In this document: piece by piece, positions 1 to 7,049 of the stretch
Layout of the letters: every line of letters starts with the position of its first letter
Numbering within the stretch: the first letter of the stretch is position 1
From: Lentisphaerota bacterium
GTDB lineage: Bacteria; Verrucomicrobiota; Kiritimatiellia; UBA8416; JAIOPI01
Length of the DNA: 34,718 bases
Direction of reading: 5' to 3'
Assembly (NCBI GenBank): GCA_021413965.1
Contig: JAIOPI010000013.1
Span: forward strand, 1-34,718
Translations under genes and position numbers: made by a program
The notes under the pieces: model-generated
Told to the model about the DNA's origin: nothing
What the model saw: the letters and a program-made list of their open reading frames with translations, nothing else
Databases searched by the model: none

Positions 1-76
1 TGCCACGTTCATGTTTGAGACGATGTTGTGCCTTTCCGCATCTGAAATCGCCCGAGTCCGCGAGGGCGATGGCAAT

Positions 77-244
77 GCGTTGTGCGTTTGGCCCGCCCCG
101 CGCAGCGGGGATGCGAATTTGGCGTGTCAGTTTGCTGCAGCAGCTAGGCGTCTGGAACGGCGCTGGACCTGCGTCCGCGCCGTTCCAAGCAACGACGCGG
201 ATGCGGCGAAATGGCGCGCCAAATTCGCACCAAACGCACAACGC
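77..244. repeat. Nested inverted repeat (cruciform-type element)
   Basis: The outer arms are exact complements in two blocks: 77-91 (GCGTTGTGCGTTTGG) pairs with 230-244, and 112-124 pairs with 217-229. The right arm is continuous. The left arm is split by a 20-base insert (92-111) that forms its own hairpin, CCCCGC with GCGGGG. Inside lies a further hairpin, 154-163 (GGAACGGCGC) with 177-186, extended by GGAC/GTCC around a four-base loop. The region 1-351 holds no gene I can support; apart from this element and the promoter at 299-327 I see nothing in it. The short reading frames across the repeat look like chance. It may be a mobile palindrome or a terminator for a gene to the left. Confidence 0.85.
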
Positions 245-298
245 TTTCACCAGCAAGAGGGAAACTGGGGATAGTCCTGTCCGCCTCCCACTTGCGTC

Positions 299-327
299 TT
301 GTCCCAACCTTCCCCCTCCGCTATGAT
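299..327 (+). promoter_or_regulatory. Sigma70-type promoter of the prepilin operon
   Basis: TTGTCC at 299-304 and TATGAT at 322-327 are separated by 17 bases, close to the TTGACA-17-TATAAT consensus. Transcription would start near 334, giving a leader of about 18 bases that contains the AGGTGGAG ribosome binding site (336-343) of the first prepilin gene at 352. Confidence 0.6.
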
Positions 328-351
328 GAGGCCGCAGGTGGAGATCATGAC

Positions 352-795
352 ATGCGACATCACACACAGCGTTTTTCACGACCGTTGAACGGTTCACACC
401 GGTCACAACGGCAGGCGTTTACACTCATTGAACTGCTCACCGTCATCGCCATCATCGCGCTGGTGATGGGGTTGGTCGTCGGAGCCGGCCGTTTTGCCAG
501 GCTGAAGGCCATTGAGAGCAAGGGTCGGGCAGGCCTGGAGCACATTGCCAACGCCCTGAATGAGTACAGCCTGAAGAATGGCGTTTATCCGAGTACTCTC
601 GTCAGTATCGTGGGCTTCCTCCCGCCCGGAGTCGTCACCTTGGATGGCGCTCAGAACCCGATCGACCCTTGGGGCCGTCCTTACCAGTACAGCCCTGGCC
701 CCAGTAACCGCAGCTTCACCCTTTACTCGACGGGACGCCTTGAAGACCCATCCGATCCAGACAAGTCAGCCGACGATCTGTACCCGGGGAAATAG
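352..795 (+). CDS. GspG-like prepilin (type II secretion pseudopilin)
   Basis: This 147-residue protein has a basic leader, then [20 protein letters not shown] at about residues 24-43, the class III prepilin signal that is cut by a prepilin peptidase and then serves as membrane anchor and pilus core helix. The C-terminal half carries DPWGRPYQY and an Asp-rich tail ([12 protein letters not shown]), the pattern of the GspG major pseudopilin, whose C-terminal loop binds calcium. The residue before the cleavage site is Ala (RQA/FTLIE) instead of the usual Gly. The start at 352 is chosen because AGGTGGAG lies eight bases upstream and a promoter lies just before it; an in-frame ATG at 211 falls inside the inverted repeat. 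It is the first gene of a seven-gene operon. Role as a pseudopilin is by family; its machine is inferred. Confidence 0.85.
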   Translation: MRHHTQRFSRPLNGSHRSQRQAFTLIELLTVIAIIALVMGLVVGAGRFARLKAIESKGRAGLEHIANALNEYSLKNGVYPSTLVSIVGFLPPGVVTLDGAQNPIDPWGRPYQYSPGPSNRSFTLYSTGRLEDPSDPDKSADDLYPGK

Positions 796-799
796 TCTT

Positions 800-1405
800 A
801 TGAAGACCGGATTTTCAACGCGCGGCCGGGCTGGCTTTACGCTTATCGAGCTTCTGGTCGTCATCGCCATCATTGCGATCCTGGCCGCCCTGCTCCTTCC
901 GGCCGTTTCCAGGGCCAAGAAACAGGCTCGCAAGTCGCTGGCCACGGCTGAGGTGTCCCAGATTCAACAGGCCTTGGCAGCCTACTTGCGCGATTCCAGT
1001 GGTGGACCGAAGTACAATTTTGACGCCGTTGATCTGGCCGGCGGGGATAGCATGGAGAGCGACCGGGTGCCCATTGACAAGGACTTGGGCAGGATCCTCA
1101 TGGGGCAGAACATCAACTCAAACAACCCCTCCATGCGCCACTACATGGAATTCAAGCATCTCGACAAGACCGGCGCCCCCGTCACGCCGTGGTGGAATGA
1201 CCAGATTTCCGATTCGGAAACCAAGCAGAAGTACCGCTACTTCCTCAAGCTTGACGTCAACTACGACAACCAGATCAGCGCGGGAGGCGGCGAGCCCCTT
1301 GATCCGCCAAGCAAGAACATCAAGAGCCCCGTCGTCGTCTGGGCGTACAACATCGACGAACCAGCCACCACCAACAAGTACGTCATCCGGAGTTGGGACC
1401 AGTAA
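800..1405 (+). CDS. GspG-like prepilin, second copy
   Basis: This 201-residue protein begins [12 protein letters not shown], followed by [20 protein letters not shown] (about residues 13-32), the canonical prepilin motif with Gly at -1 and Glu at +5. The rest is a globular domain ending in [12 protein letters not shown] and IRSWDQ, a tail resembling the (V)VWS..PD...W ending common in PVC prepilin-like proteins. It starts four bases after the previous stop, with GGGGAA as ribosome binding site within the end of that gene, so it is very probably cotranscribed. It most likely forms part of a pseudopilus or type IV-like filament anchored in the inner membrane. Which family member it is (major or minor pilin) cannot be told from sequence alone. 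Confidence 0.85.
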   Translation: MKTGFSTRGRAGFTLIELLVVIAIIAILAALLLPAVSRAKKQARKSLATAEVSQIQQALAAYLRDSSGGPKYNFDAVDLAGGDSMESDRVPIDKDLGRILMGQNINSNNPSMRHYMEFKHLDKTGAPVTPWWNDQISDSETKQKYRYFLKLDVNYDNQISAGGGEPLDPPSKNIKSPVVVWAYNIDEPATTNKYVIRSWDQ

Positions 1406-1416
1406 GGGAGTTTTCG

Positions 1417-2040
1417 ATGAACGCATCAACCCCAGTGTCCGCGGTGCCCGCCCTCTCAACCCGCGCGGCGCCGCCGCATCAGCCCCTGACCTGCCGCCAG
1501 CCACGGCCGGGTGCCTTCGCGGCCTTCTCCCTGATTGAACTGCTGGTGGTCGTGGCGATCATTGCGATCCTGGCCTCCCTGCTCATGCCCGCCTTGGGCA
1601 AGCTGCGAACCCAGGGCGCCCGCACCCGTGCCGCGGGGCAGGTGACCTCCGTGGCAAACGCCGTGCGCCTCTACCGCCAGACGTATGGCCGCTTCCCCGG
1701 GCAGACGTCGAAATCGTCGGATGGCACCATCACGGGAGTGGGGTCGGCCATCACGACGAAGCCTGTGCTGGACGATTTGTCCAGCACGGCCAACAACGCT
1801 CGCGGCATCGTGTTCCTGGACGTGAAAGAAGGCTGGCTGGATAACGGCGAGCTGGTGGACCCGTGGAGGCGCCGGCTCGTGATCGTCATGGATGAAGACG
1901 GTGACGGGAAGGTGACCGCCACCGCGACCTGCCCGGACGTCGCCGGGGCCTCTCAGATCATGGACATCACCAACGGCGTCGCCGTCTTGTCCTGGGGGCC
2001 CAAGCCCGAAGACAAGGCTCAGAGGTTGTACTCATGGTAA
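1417..2040 (+). CDS. GspG-like prepilin, third copy, with long leader
   Basis: This 207-residue protein has an unusually long leader of about 37 residues, rich in Pro, Ala and Arg, before FSLIELLVVVAIIAILASLL. The position before the cleavage site is Ala (AFAA/FSLIE). The C-terminal part has VDPWRRRLVIVMDEDGDGKV and ends VLSWGPKPEDKAQRLYSW; the DPW and D-x-D-G-D-G pattern recalls the calcium-binding tail of GspG. ATG at 1417 is preferred over TTG at 1393 because TAAGGGAG lies six bases upstream of it. The last codons overlap the start of the next gene by seven bases, suggesting translational coupling. It is a predicted inner-membrane prepilin that is processed and assembled with its neighbours. 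Confidence 0.85.
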   Translation: MNASTPVSAVPALSTRAAPPHQPLTCRQPRPGAFAAFSLIELLVVVAIIAILASLLMPALGKLRTQGARTRAAGQVTSVANAVRLYRQTYGRFPGQTSKSSDGTITGVGSAITTKPVLDDLSSTANNARGIVFLDVKEGWLDNGELVDPWRRRLVIVMDEDGDGKVTATATCPDVAGASQIMDITNGVAVLSWGPKPEDKAQRLYSW

Positions 2041-2600
2041 CACCGTGCACAACTCACCCGCCGCGCGCATACCGAACGGCGGTTCTCCGCCGTTCGGCCT
2101 TCACGCTGATTGAACTCATCACCGTCATGGCGATCATGATGCTCATTCTGGGCCTGTCCATGGCCGCCTTCAAGGACATCGGACGCGGGGCTGGCATGCG
2201 CGGGGCGGTTCTGCAATTCAAGGCCGCCATGTCGCTCGCCCGGCAAAACGCCATCACCCGCCGGCAGTCCACCTTCCTCAACTACGGCAACGAAGGCGAA
2301 GACCGTGGCTATTACTTCATGACGGAGGGCAAGAGTGGCGTGAGCGGGGGCGAGCGCCAGGGGACCATGAGCTTCCTGCCCAATGGCATCCTGTTCGTCA
2401 ACGAAGCGTCTCCGTTCTCCTACGTGGAATTCAAGCTCGACGGCACGGTGGCGAAGACCAGCACGTTCGGAAGGGACAAGGGCAGCAGCAGCTATGAAAT
2501 TGCCGTGGCGGAGAAGCCGCCAAACGGCGCCACCAACTACTTTCGCGTGTTCTTACAGACCGGGCGCATCAAGGTATTAAGGGACACGGGGCAGCTATGA
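2034..2600 (+). CDS. GspH-like prepilin (Verru_Chthon cassette D-like)
   Basis: This 188-residue protein has the prepilin signal RRSAFTLIELITVMAIMMLI at about residues 19-38, again with Ala at -1. It is followed by RGAVLQFKAAMSLARQNAIT, the ARxxAI segment typical of GspH/FimT minor pseudopilins. The C-terminal part is beta-rich (GTMSFLPNGILFVN, FRVFLQTGRIKVL), which also fits GspH. The gene overlaps the previous one by seven bases and the next by four (ATGA). By position, first of four genes that end in a large GspK-like gene, it matches the D member of the Verru_Chthon A-D cassette known from Verrucomicrobium and Chthoniobacter. That family assignment is from memory of the cassette and needs an HMM search. 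Confidence 0.8.
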   Translation: MVTPCTTHPPRAYRTAVLRRSAFTLIELITVMAIMMLILGLSMAAFKDIGRGAGMRGAVLQFKAAMSLARQNAITRRQSTFLNYGNEGEDRGYYFMTEGKSGVSGGERQGTMSFLPNGILFVNEASPFSYVEFKLDGTVAKTSTFGRDKGSSSYEIAVAEKPPNGATNYFRVFLQTGRIKVLRDTGQL

Positions 2601-3277
2601 ACTCTGACCGACACGCCGGCCCGGCAGCCTTGCCCGCAGAATCCCCCCCCCCGGCGGGGCGCCCCCGAGCCGCGGGAGGCTTCACGCTGGTCGAGTTGGC
2701 CATCGCCATCGCCGTGGTTCTCATCGGCGTCCTGGCCTTGTTTGCCCTGATCTCGTCCGGGCTGGACTCCAGCAGCAAGGCCGTCGCCGATACGCAGGCG
2801 GCGATTTTTGCCGACAGCGTCTTCAACGCCATCGGTTCGGCCTCGCAGTCGGCCGCAGAGGACGGCGTACAAGGCAATCAGGTGATGTGGAAAGTCTTCT
2901 GGAGAGACTTTGCGGCAGGCACCACAAAGCTCTATGTGCCGGTCACCAACATGTGGGACAGCGCGCGAGACCCGAAGGGAGGTCCCCTCTCCAAGACGCC
3001 GCTTCCCATCTATGGCGACAACAAGATCTATGCCTTGCGGTATATGGCGGTTCCGCTGCATGCGTCAGCGACCCTGATCGGACCCAAGTACGCCGTTACC
3101 AATGTGGTCCATTTGGCGTTGCGCTACCAGCTGACCGTTCAGCCGCCGATCTCGGATGTCGTGAGCCTCGGCAACCTCAAGGAGGCGGTCACGCTACGCG
3201 TCTGGGACGGGGAGTTTGGGACCACCAATGATGCGCTGATTTACTACGGAGAATTCGACAATCCTGGGGATCTGTGA
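2597..3277 (+). CDS. GspI/PilV-like prepilin (Verru_Chthon cassette B-like)
   Basis: This 226-residue protein has a leader of about 28 residues with a PPP run, then GGFTLVELAIAIAVVLIGVL. The FTLVE variant and following helix resemble GspI and PilV minor pilins, which help start pilus assembly at its tip. The body is beta-rich and ends VTLRVWDGEFGTTNDALIYY. It overlaps the previous gene by four bases (ATGA) and lies just before the GspJ-like gene. In type II systems GspI, GspJ and GspK form the tip complex, and the same order is seen here. By position it corresponds to member B of the Verru_Chthon cassette. Confidence 0.78.
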   Translation: MNSDRHAGPAALPAESPPPAGRPRAAGGFTLVELAIAIAVVLIGVLALFALISSGLDSSSKAVADTQAAIFADSVFNAIGSASQSAAEDGVQGNQVMWKVFWRDFAAGTTKLYVPVTNMWDSARDPKGGPLSKTPLPIYGDNKIYALRYMAVPLHASATLIGPKYAVTNVVHLALRYQLTVQPPISDVVSLGNLKEAVTLRVWDGEFGTTNDALIYYGEFDNPGDL

Positions 3278-3330
3278 CCGGCAACGCGAGGCCGTGCAAG
3301 GGGTCGCCACGCCAGGCGGGGAATTCGTTC

Positions 3331-4332
3331 ATGAAGCCAGAACATACAACCAGGAGCCGCCGCCCCTCGGTCGGGACCGCGCCACGTACCGCGTCCACCT
3401 CCCGTCCGGGCTTCACGCTGATCGAACTGTTGGCGTCCATGGCCATCCTGATGATGATCGTTTCCGTCCTGGGAATCGTCTTCACCGAAAGCAACCGGGC
3501 CTGGAGCCGAGGCACGGGGCAGGCGGAGAGCAACACGGATGGGCGCGCCGCGGTAAATGCGATTGCGCAGGATCTTCAATATGCCCTCGCCGATGACATC
3601 CTCACCTTCCGCATGCGCCTGGATGGCATTAACCGAAGCACGTCGAAGCCCTATCACGAGAAACCCGCCGGGGTCCAATATCCCTGGCCCGTCATCTCCT
3701 ATGCGGTCACCAACAGCGAACTCGCCTTCGTCGCGCTGACCGGTTCAGCCACGAACGCCACGGTGAGCGACGGTGCCCAGCGCAGCACGCGCTGCATCTA
3801 CTACTGGGTCCGGGAAGCCACCGATAATGATAACTTCGACGGCAAGCCCACGGGGCGCTATGAACTGATGCGGACGGAAGTCCGGTCCTGGGGCAAAGAA
3901 GGCGACACCAACTTCAACCGGTACCCGTATCTGAGCATTCAGAAGGGCTTTCGCGGCGAGTGGTACGATGACTATGACCGGAGCGCCGGGCAGGATCGGC
4001 GGGGAACCGGCAACCGGCACGACGCCACTGGCCGCGGCGTCATCGCGGGCAACATCGGCTCGTTGCGCCTCTATGCCGCCGGACCGGGCGGCAACCTGAC
4101 GACGGAATATAACTCGACCGACTTCGCGAACCGGTTGCCGGAATTTGTTGACGTCATGCTCGAAGTGATGTCCGAGGAAGATGCACGCAAGGCTGGCGAT
4201 CTGGAATTGCGCTACCGCGCATCACGGGCCCCCACGGACAGGGTGTCTCTCACGCAATTCGTTGAGCGAAACGCGCAACGTTACACGACGAGAGTCTATT
4301 TTCACAACCGGTCGGGGTACCGGCAGCGCTGA
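3331..4332 (+). CDS. GspJ-like prepilin (Verru_Chthon cassette C-like)
   Basis: This 333-residue protein has the prepilin signal [20 protein letters not shown] near residues 26-45, Gly at -1 and Glu at +5. It continues with SNRAWSRGTGQAESNTDGRA and AVNAIAQDLQ, a pattern of GspJ/PilW proteins, where the helix after the anchor carries an arginine/aspartate-rich face. At 333 residues it is longer than proteobacterial GspJ, as expected for member C of the Verru_Chthon cassette. Start choice is uncertain. ATG 3331 has GGCGGGGAA about eight bases upstream; a GTG at 3274 would overlap the previous stop (GTGA) and add 19 residues to the leader. The protein would join the GspI- and GspK-like neighbours at the pseudopilus tip. 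Confidence 0.8.
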   Translation: MKPEHTTRSRRPSVGTAPRTASTSRPGFTLIELLASMAILMMIVSVLGIVFTESNRAWSRGTGQAESNTDGRAAVNAIAQDLQYALADDILTFRMRLDGINRSTSKPYHEKPAGVQYPWPVISYAVTNSELAFVALTGSATNATVSDGAQRSTRCIYYWVREATDNDNFDGKPTGRYELMRTEVRSWGKEGDTNFNRYPYLSIQKGFRGEWYDDYDRSAGQDRRGTGNRHDATGRGVIAGNIGSLRLYAAGPGGNLTTEYNSTDFANRLPEFVDVMLEVMSEEDARKAGDLELRYRASRAPTDRVSLTQFVERNAQRYTTRVYFHNRSGYRQR

Positions 4333-4389
4333 CAACGTGGACGGCTGTTGATTCGGCAAGCAAGGTCGGCAGGAAGGCGGTGTTCATCC

Positions 4390-6834
4390 ATGAAACCTCA
4401 CCATAGCTCGCGAGTGGGCACCTATACCCGGAGTCCTGGCGCTGATGGCCTTCTGGCCCGGGTTCTCAGACCGCTGGCTACAACGCCCGGGCGGGTCAGC
4501 CGTTCCGCCTCCCGCGACGGTGTCGCCCTGATTATCTGCCTTGGCCTTCTGGCCATCATGACGTTGTTGGCGGTGACCTTCTCCATCGCCATGCGCGTCG
4601 AGCGCCTGGCGGCCCGGAACTTCGCCGACGGCGTGCGCGCCAAGTTGCTCACGCAAACGGCACTGGTCCGCGCCATGGAAACCATCGACAAGCACATGCT
4701 CGGTCCGCCCGCCCGGGTCTACCCCGCCTGGGATGCCACGTACTCCGTGGGCACGGGTGATGTCACCAACATCCTGACCGCGACGGCCAGGAATCTGATT
4801 CCAGGCGGCTATCTGCAAAGCGAAGTCGCCAAGGTCGAGAACCGGGTCGAGTGGGTCAATGTCTCAGCCGATCCGCCGAGCCGCGTGGCCTATCTCGTGC
4901 TCAATACGTCCGGCTTGCTCGACATCAACAGCATGGGCGGCGAACCCGAGGCCTGGCGCACCAGCGTGCGGGAAATTGATTTCAGCGGGGCCCCGGAATT
5001 CAGCTCGACGGCCACGCGCGACGAACTCGTCGAAAAGCACGATGAATTCGTGCGCTACGAGGACGGCGACGAGATGTATTACCTGCTCGGCAATACCTAC
5101 ATGAGCCGCAAGGTCGAGACGTTTCAGGCATACTCATACGATCCGGGTCCGGACGTGCTTTTCTTCACCGTGGCGAATCCACCCCCAGAGTGGTGGAAAT
5201 CGGCCGCCACCTGGGTGCCCCGAATTGAGAAGATGCGGCCGCCTCCCAGCCTCGGCACCCGGGACGCCCTGCGGTTCCTCGGCCCGAAGTTCAATATCAA
5301 TTCGATCACGAACTACAATGGCTACATCAACTCCAAGACCAGCCTGAGCTCCTACCTCAATGATGCCTCCTTCATGGCCAACTACTTCAAGCCCCTGACC
5401 GATATGCTTCAGTTGGCCCTGCCCGCAGCCGCGGCCTCGCGACCATCCGACATGGCGTGGAACATTGTGAACTATCTGGATGAAGACCGCCTCCCTCACG
5501 GGGAGACGACCAAGCCCTGGCTGCACTCCGAAGGCGGCGAAGCCATGCCCATGATCAACGAAATTGCGGTGGAGCCGGTCGCCGGCGGATTCAAAGTTCA
5601 CACCGAACTCTGGTACCCGTTTGCCCCGATCAAAGTCACTCCCGCCGATGGGTACTACGTAAGCGTGATGATCTTCACGAACGATCCCTCATCGGCAACC
5701 GAGGTGAACATCGGCAGCTTTGCATCGCCGACCTACTCCTACAAGAAGAACATCAGCACCATGGAATTCGGCGGTCCCAACGAATTCTTCGTCTCGGAGA
5801 CGCCCGTCATCCCGCTGACGTCGTTCTACATGTTGCATCGCATCTACCAGACCGTCGGCGGCACCGACTTCATTGTCGATGAAGCCATGGGCTATGAGCG
5901 TGGCGACACCAATCCGGGAAAGCGAAAACTCTTCCGGTTTGACGGCGTCGGCTATTCCGCCGGCAGAGACTATGCCGTGAACGACCCGCGCGCGAACGGC
6001 CAGGTGAAGTACTGGCTGACGTCTCCTTTCAGTGAGAAGCGCTCCAATGGCGGTGACGGCCCGTGGAGCGCCAATTCGCTGGGAGCCATGAATACGGCGG
6101 GAAAACCCAATTCGGCACCCTACGACCAGAATCCCTTCATTCTCGGCCCCGAAACCAAGGGGCAGGGCGTGCCGATTGCCGCCGTGAACGGGCCCATGAA
6201 GAACATCGGCGAAATCGGCCATATCTGGCAGTCCAACCTGGACGATGAGAAGGCCGACGCCAAGGAGTGGTACTGGCGCAATTTCAACCTCATGAAAGCC
6301 GATGAGGGTGCCCTCCTGCTTGACATGATGACCACCTATGCACAGTCAGGCCCCACCAATGGGCTGTTCTGCATCAATTCACGGCAAACCAACGCGTGGA
6401 CGACCGCCTTCAACAACTTGCAGATTGGCCTGCCAAACGCGGCTGGATTACCCCTCATCACCGTGACGAATACGGCACGCGACAATGTGATCAGACTCCT
6501 TTCGCGAACCAATTGCGTCAGCTTCTTTGATCTGTTCACCACCGAGCGGGATTCCACGGGCGGTGGCGGCCAGCTCGCCACGGCCTTCCGGCGCTGTGCC
6601 CCGCAACCGCCAGCCGCGCTGGCCAACCGGGACGTGTACGAGGAAGATACGTTCCGCAAGTTCTGCGAGCTCGTTACCTTCCGCCAGAACACATTCATGA
6701 TTGTCATGGCGGCCCAGGCGCTCGCTCCTGACCAGAAGACGGTCCTGTCCGAACGCCGCGCGATCGCGCAGGTCTATCGCGATGCCTACACCGGACGCCG
6801 CTTCGTGCGCTCCTTCAAGTGGCTGGACGAATAA
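4390..6834 (+). CDS. GspK-like large pseudopilin (Verru_Chthon cassette A-like)
   Basis: This 814-residue protein has a leader of about 44 residues ending in RDG, then VALIICLGLLAIMTLLAVTF and the stretch MRVERLAARNFADGVRAKLL. This is the N-terminal pattern of GspK/PilX: a hydrophobic helix without Glu at +5, followed by an Arg/Ala-rich helix. Unlike GspK (about 320 residues) it has a huge periplasmic part with recurring short statements about structure such as SGLLDINSMGG, matching the A protein of the Verru_Chthon cassette in size and place. SGLLDIN resembles the GKININ segment of GspK. ATG 4390 is preferred to TTG 4348 because AGGAAGGCGG lies upstream. It closes the operon and probably caps the pseudopilus. 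Function is by family and context. Confidence 0.8.
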   Translation: MKPHHSSRVGTYTRSPGADGLLARVLRPLATTPGRVSRSASRDGVALIICLGLLAIMTLLAVTFSIAMRVERLAARNFADGVRAKLLTQTALVRAMETIDKHMLGPPARVYPAWDATYSVGTGDVTNILTATARNLIPGGYLQSEVAKVENRVEWVNVSADPPSRVAYLVLNTSGLLDINSMGGEPEAWRTSVREIDFSGAPEFSSTATRDELVEKHDEFVRYEDGDEMYYLLGNTYMSRKVETFQAYSYDPGPDVLFFTVANPPPEWWKSAATWVPRIEKMRPPPSLGTRDALRFLGPKFNINSITNYNGYINSKTSLSSYLNDASFMANYFKPLTDMLQLALPAAAASRPSDMAWNIVNYLDEDRLPHGETTKPWLHSEGGEAMPMINEIAVEPVAGGFKVHTELWYPFAPIKVTPADGYYVSVMIFTNDPSSATEVNIGSFASPTYSYKKNISTMEFGGPNEFFVSETPVIPLTSFYMLHRIYQTVGGTDFIVDEAMGYERGDTNPGKRKLFRFDGVGYSAGRDYAVNDPRANGQVKYWLTSPFSEKRSNGGDGPWSANSLGAMNTAGKPNSAPYDQNPFILGPETKGQGVPIAAVNGPMKNIGEIGHIWQSNLDDEKADAKEWYWRNFNLMKADEGALLLDMMTTYAQSGPTNGLFCINSRQTNAWTTAFNNLQIGLPNAAGLPLITVTNTARDNVIRLLSRTNCVSFFDLFTTERDSTGGGGQLATAFRRCAPQPPAALANRDVYEEDTFRKFCELVTFRQNTFMIVMAAQALAPDQKTVLSERRAIAQVYRDAYTGRRFVRSFKWLDE

Positions 6835-6885
6835 ACGGCGCCTCGCATGCACCGGTGATGTCACGCGGCCGGCTTCCAGGGCGCG

Positions 6886-6956
6886 CGTCACCACGGAGAC
6901 ACAGAGGCCTCTCAGCTCCCGGACGAACTCCGTGTCACCGTGCCTCCGTGGTGACG
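6886..6956. repeat. Intergenic inverted repeat (CACCACGGAG type)
   Basis: CGTCACCACGGAG at 6886-6898 is an exact complement of 6944-6956, with a 45-base loop that holds further partly matching blocks (ACACAGAG and CTCCGTGTCACCG). The sequence belongs to a repeat type scattered in many environmental bacterial genomes and often mistranslated as TTETQR...SVSPCLRG; that recognition is from memory. It lies 51 bases after the GspK-like stop and could act as transcript end or processing structure. There is no T-run, so it is not a classical terminator. Confidence 0.75.
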
Positions 6957-7049
6957 TCCCGCCTCGATACCCGCGGGGGTGCCTTGCCATCATGCCATGG
7001 GTCACTCCTCGACGCGTGAATTCACATGCGGTAGACTGGCAGGGTGAAC

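Noticed and set aside
10..12. Start of a leftward gene at the left edge (ATG on the minus strand)
   Set aside because: Only four codons are visible and no ribosome binding site lies at a proper distance.
77..244. Integron attC site
   Set aside because: attC needs RYYYAAC at the left and GTTRRRY at the right end; here the left arm holds GTTGTGC and the right GCACAAC, the wrong order and not matching the consensus. No integrase or cassette genes are near.
7009..7037. Promoter TCGACG-17-TAGACT before the beta-helix gene
   Set aside because: The start of transcription would fall about six bases before the ATG and cut the ribosome binding site, so it is unlikely to be used for this gene.
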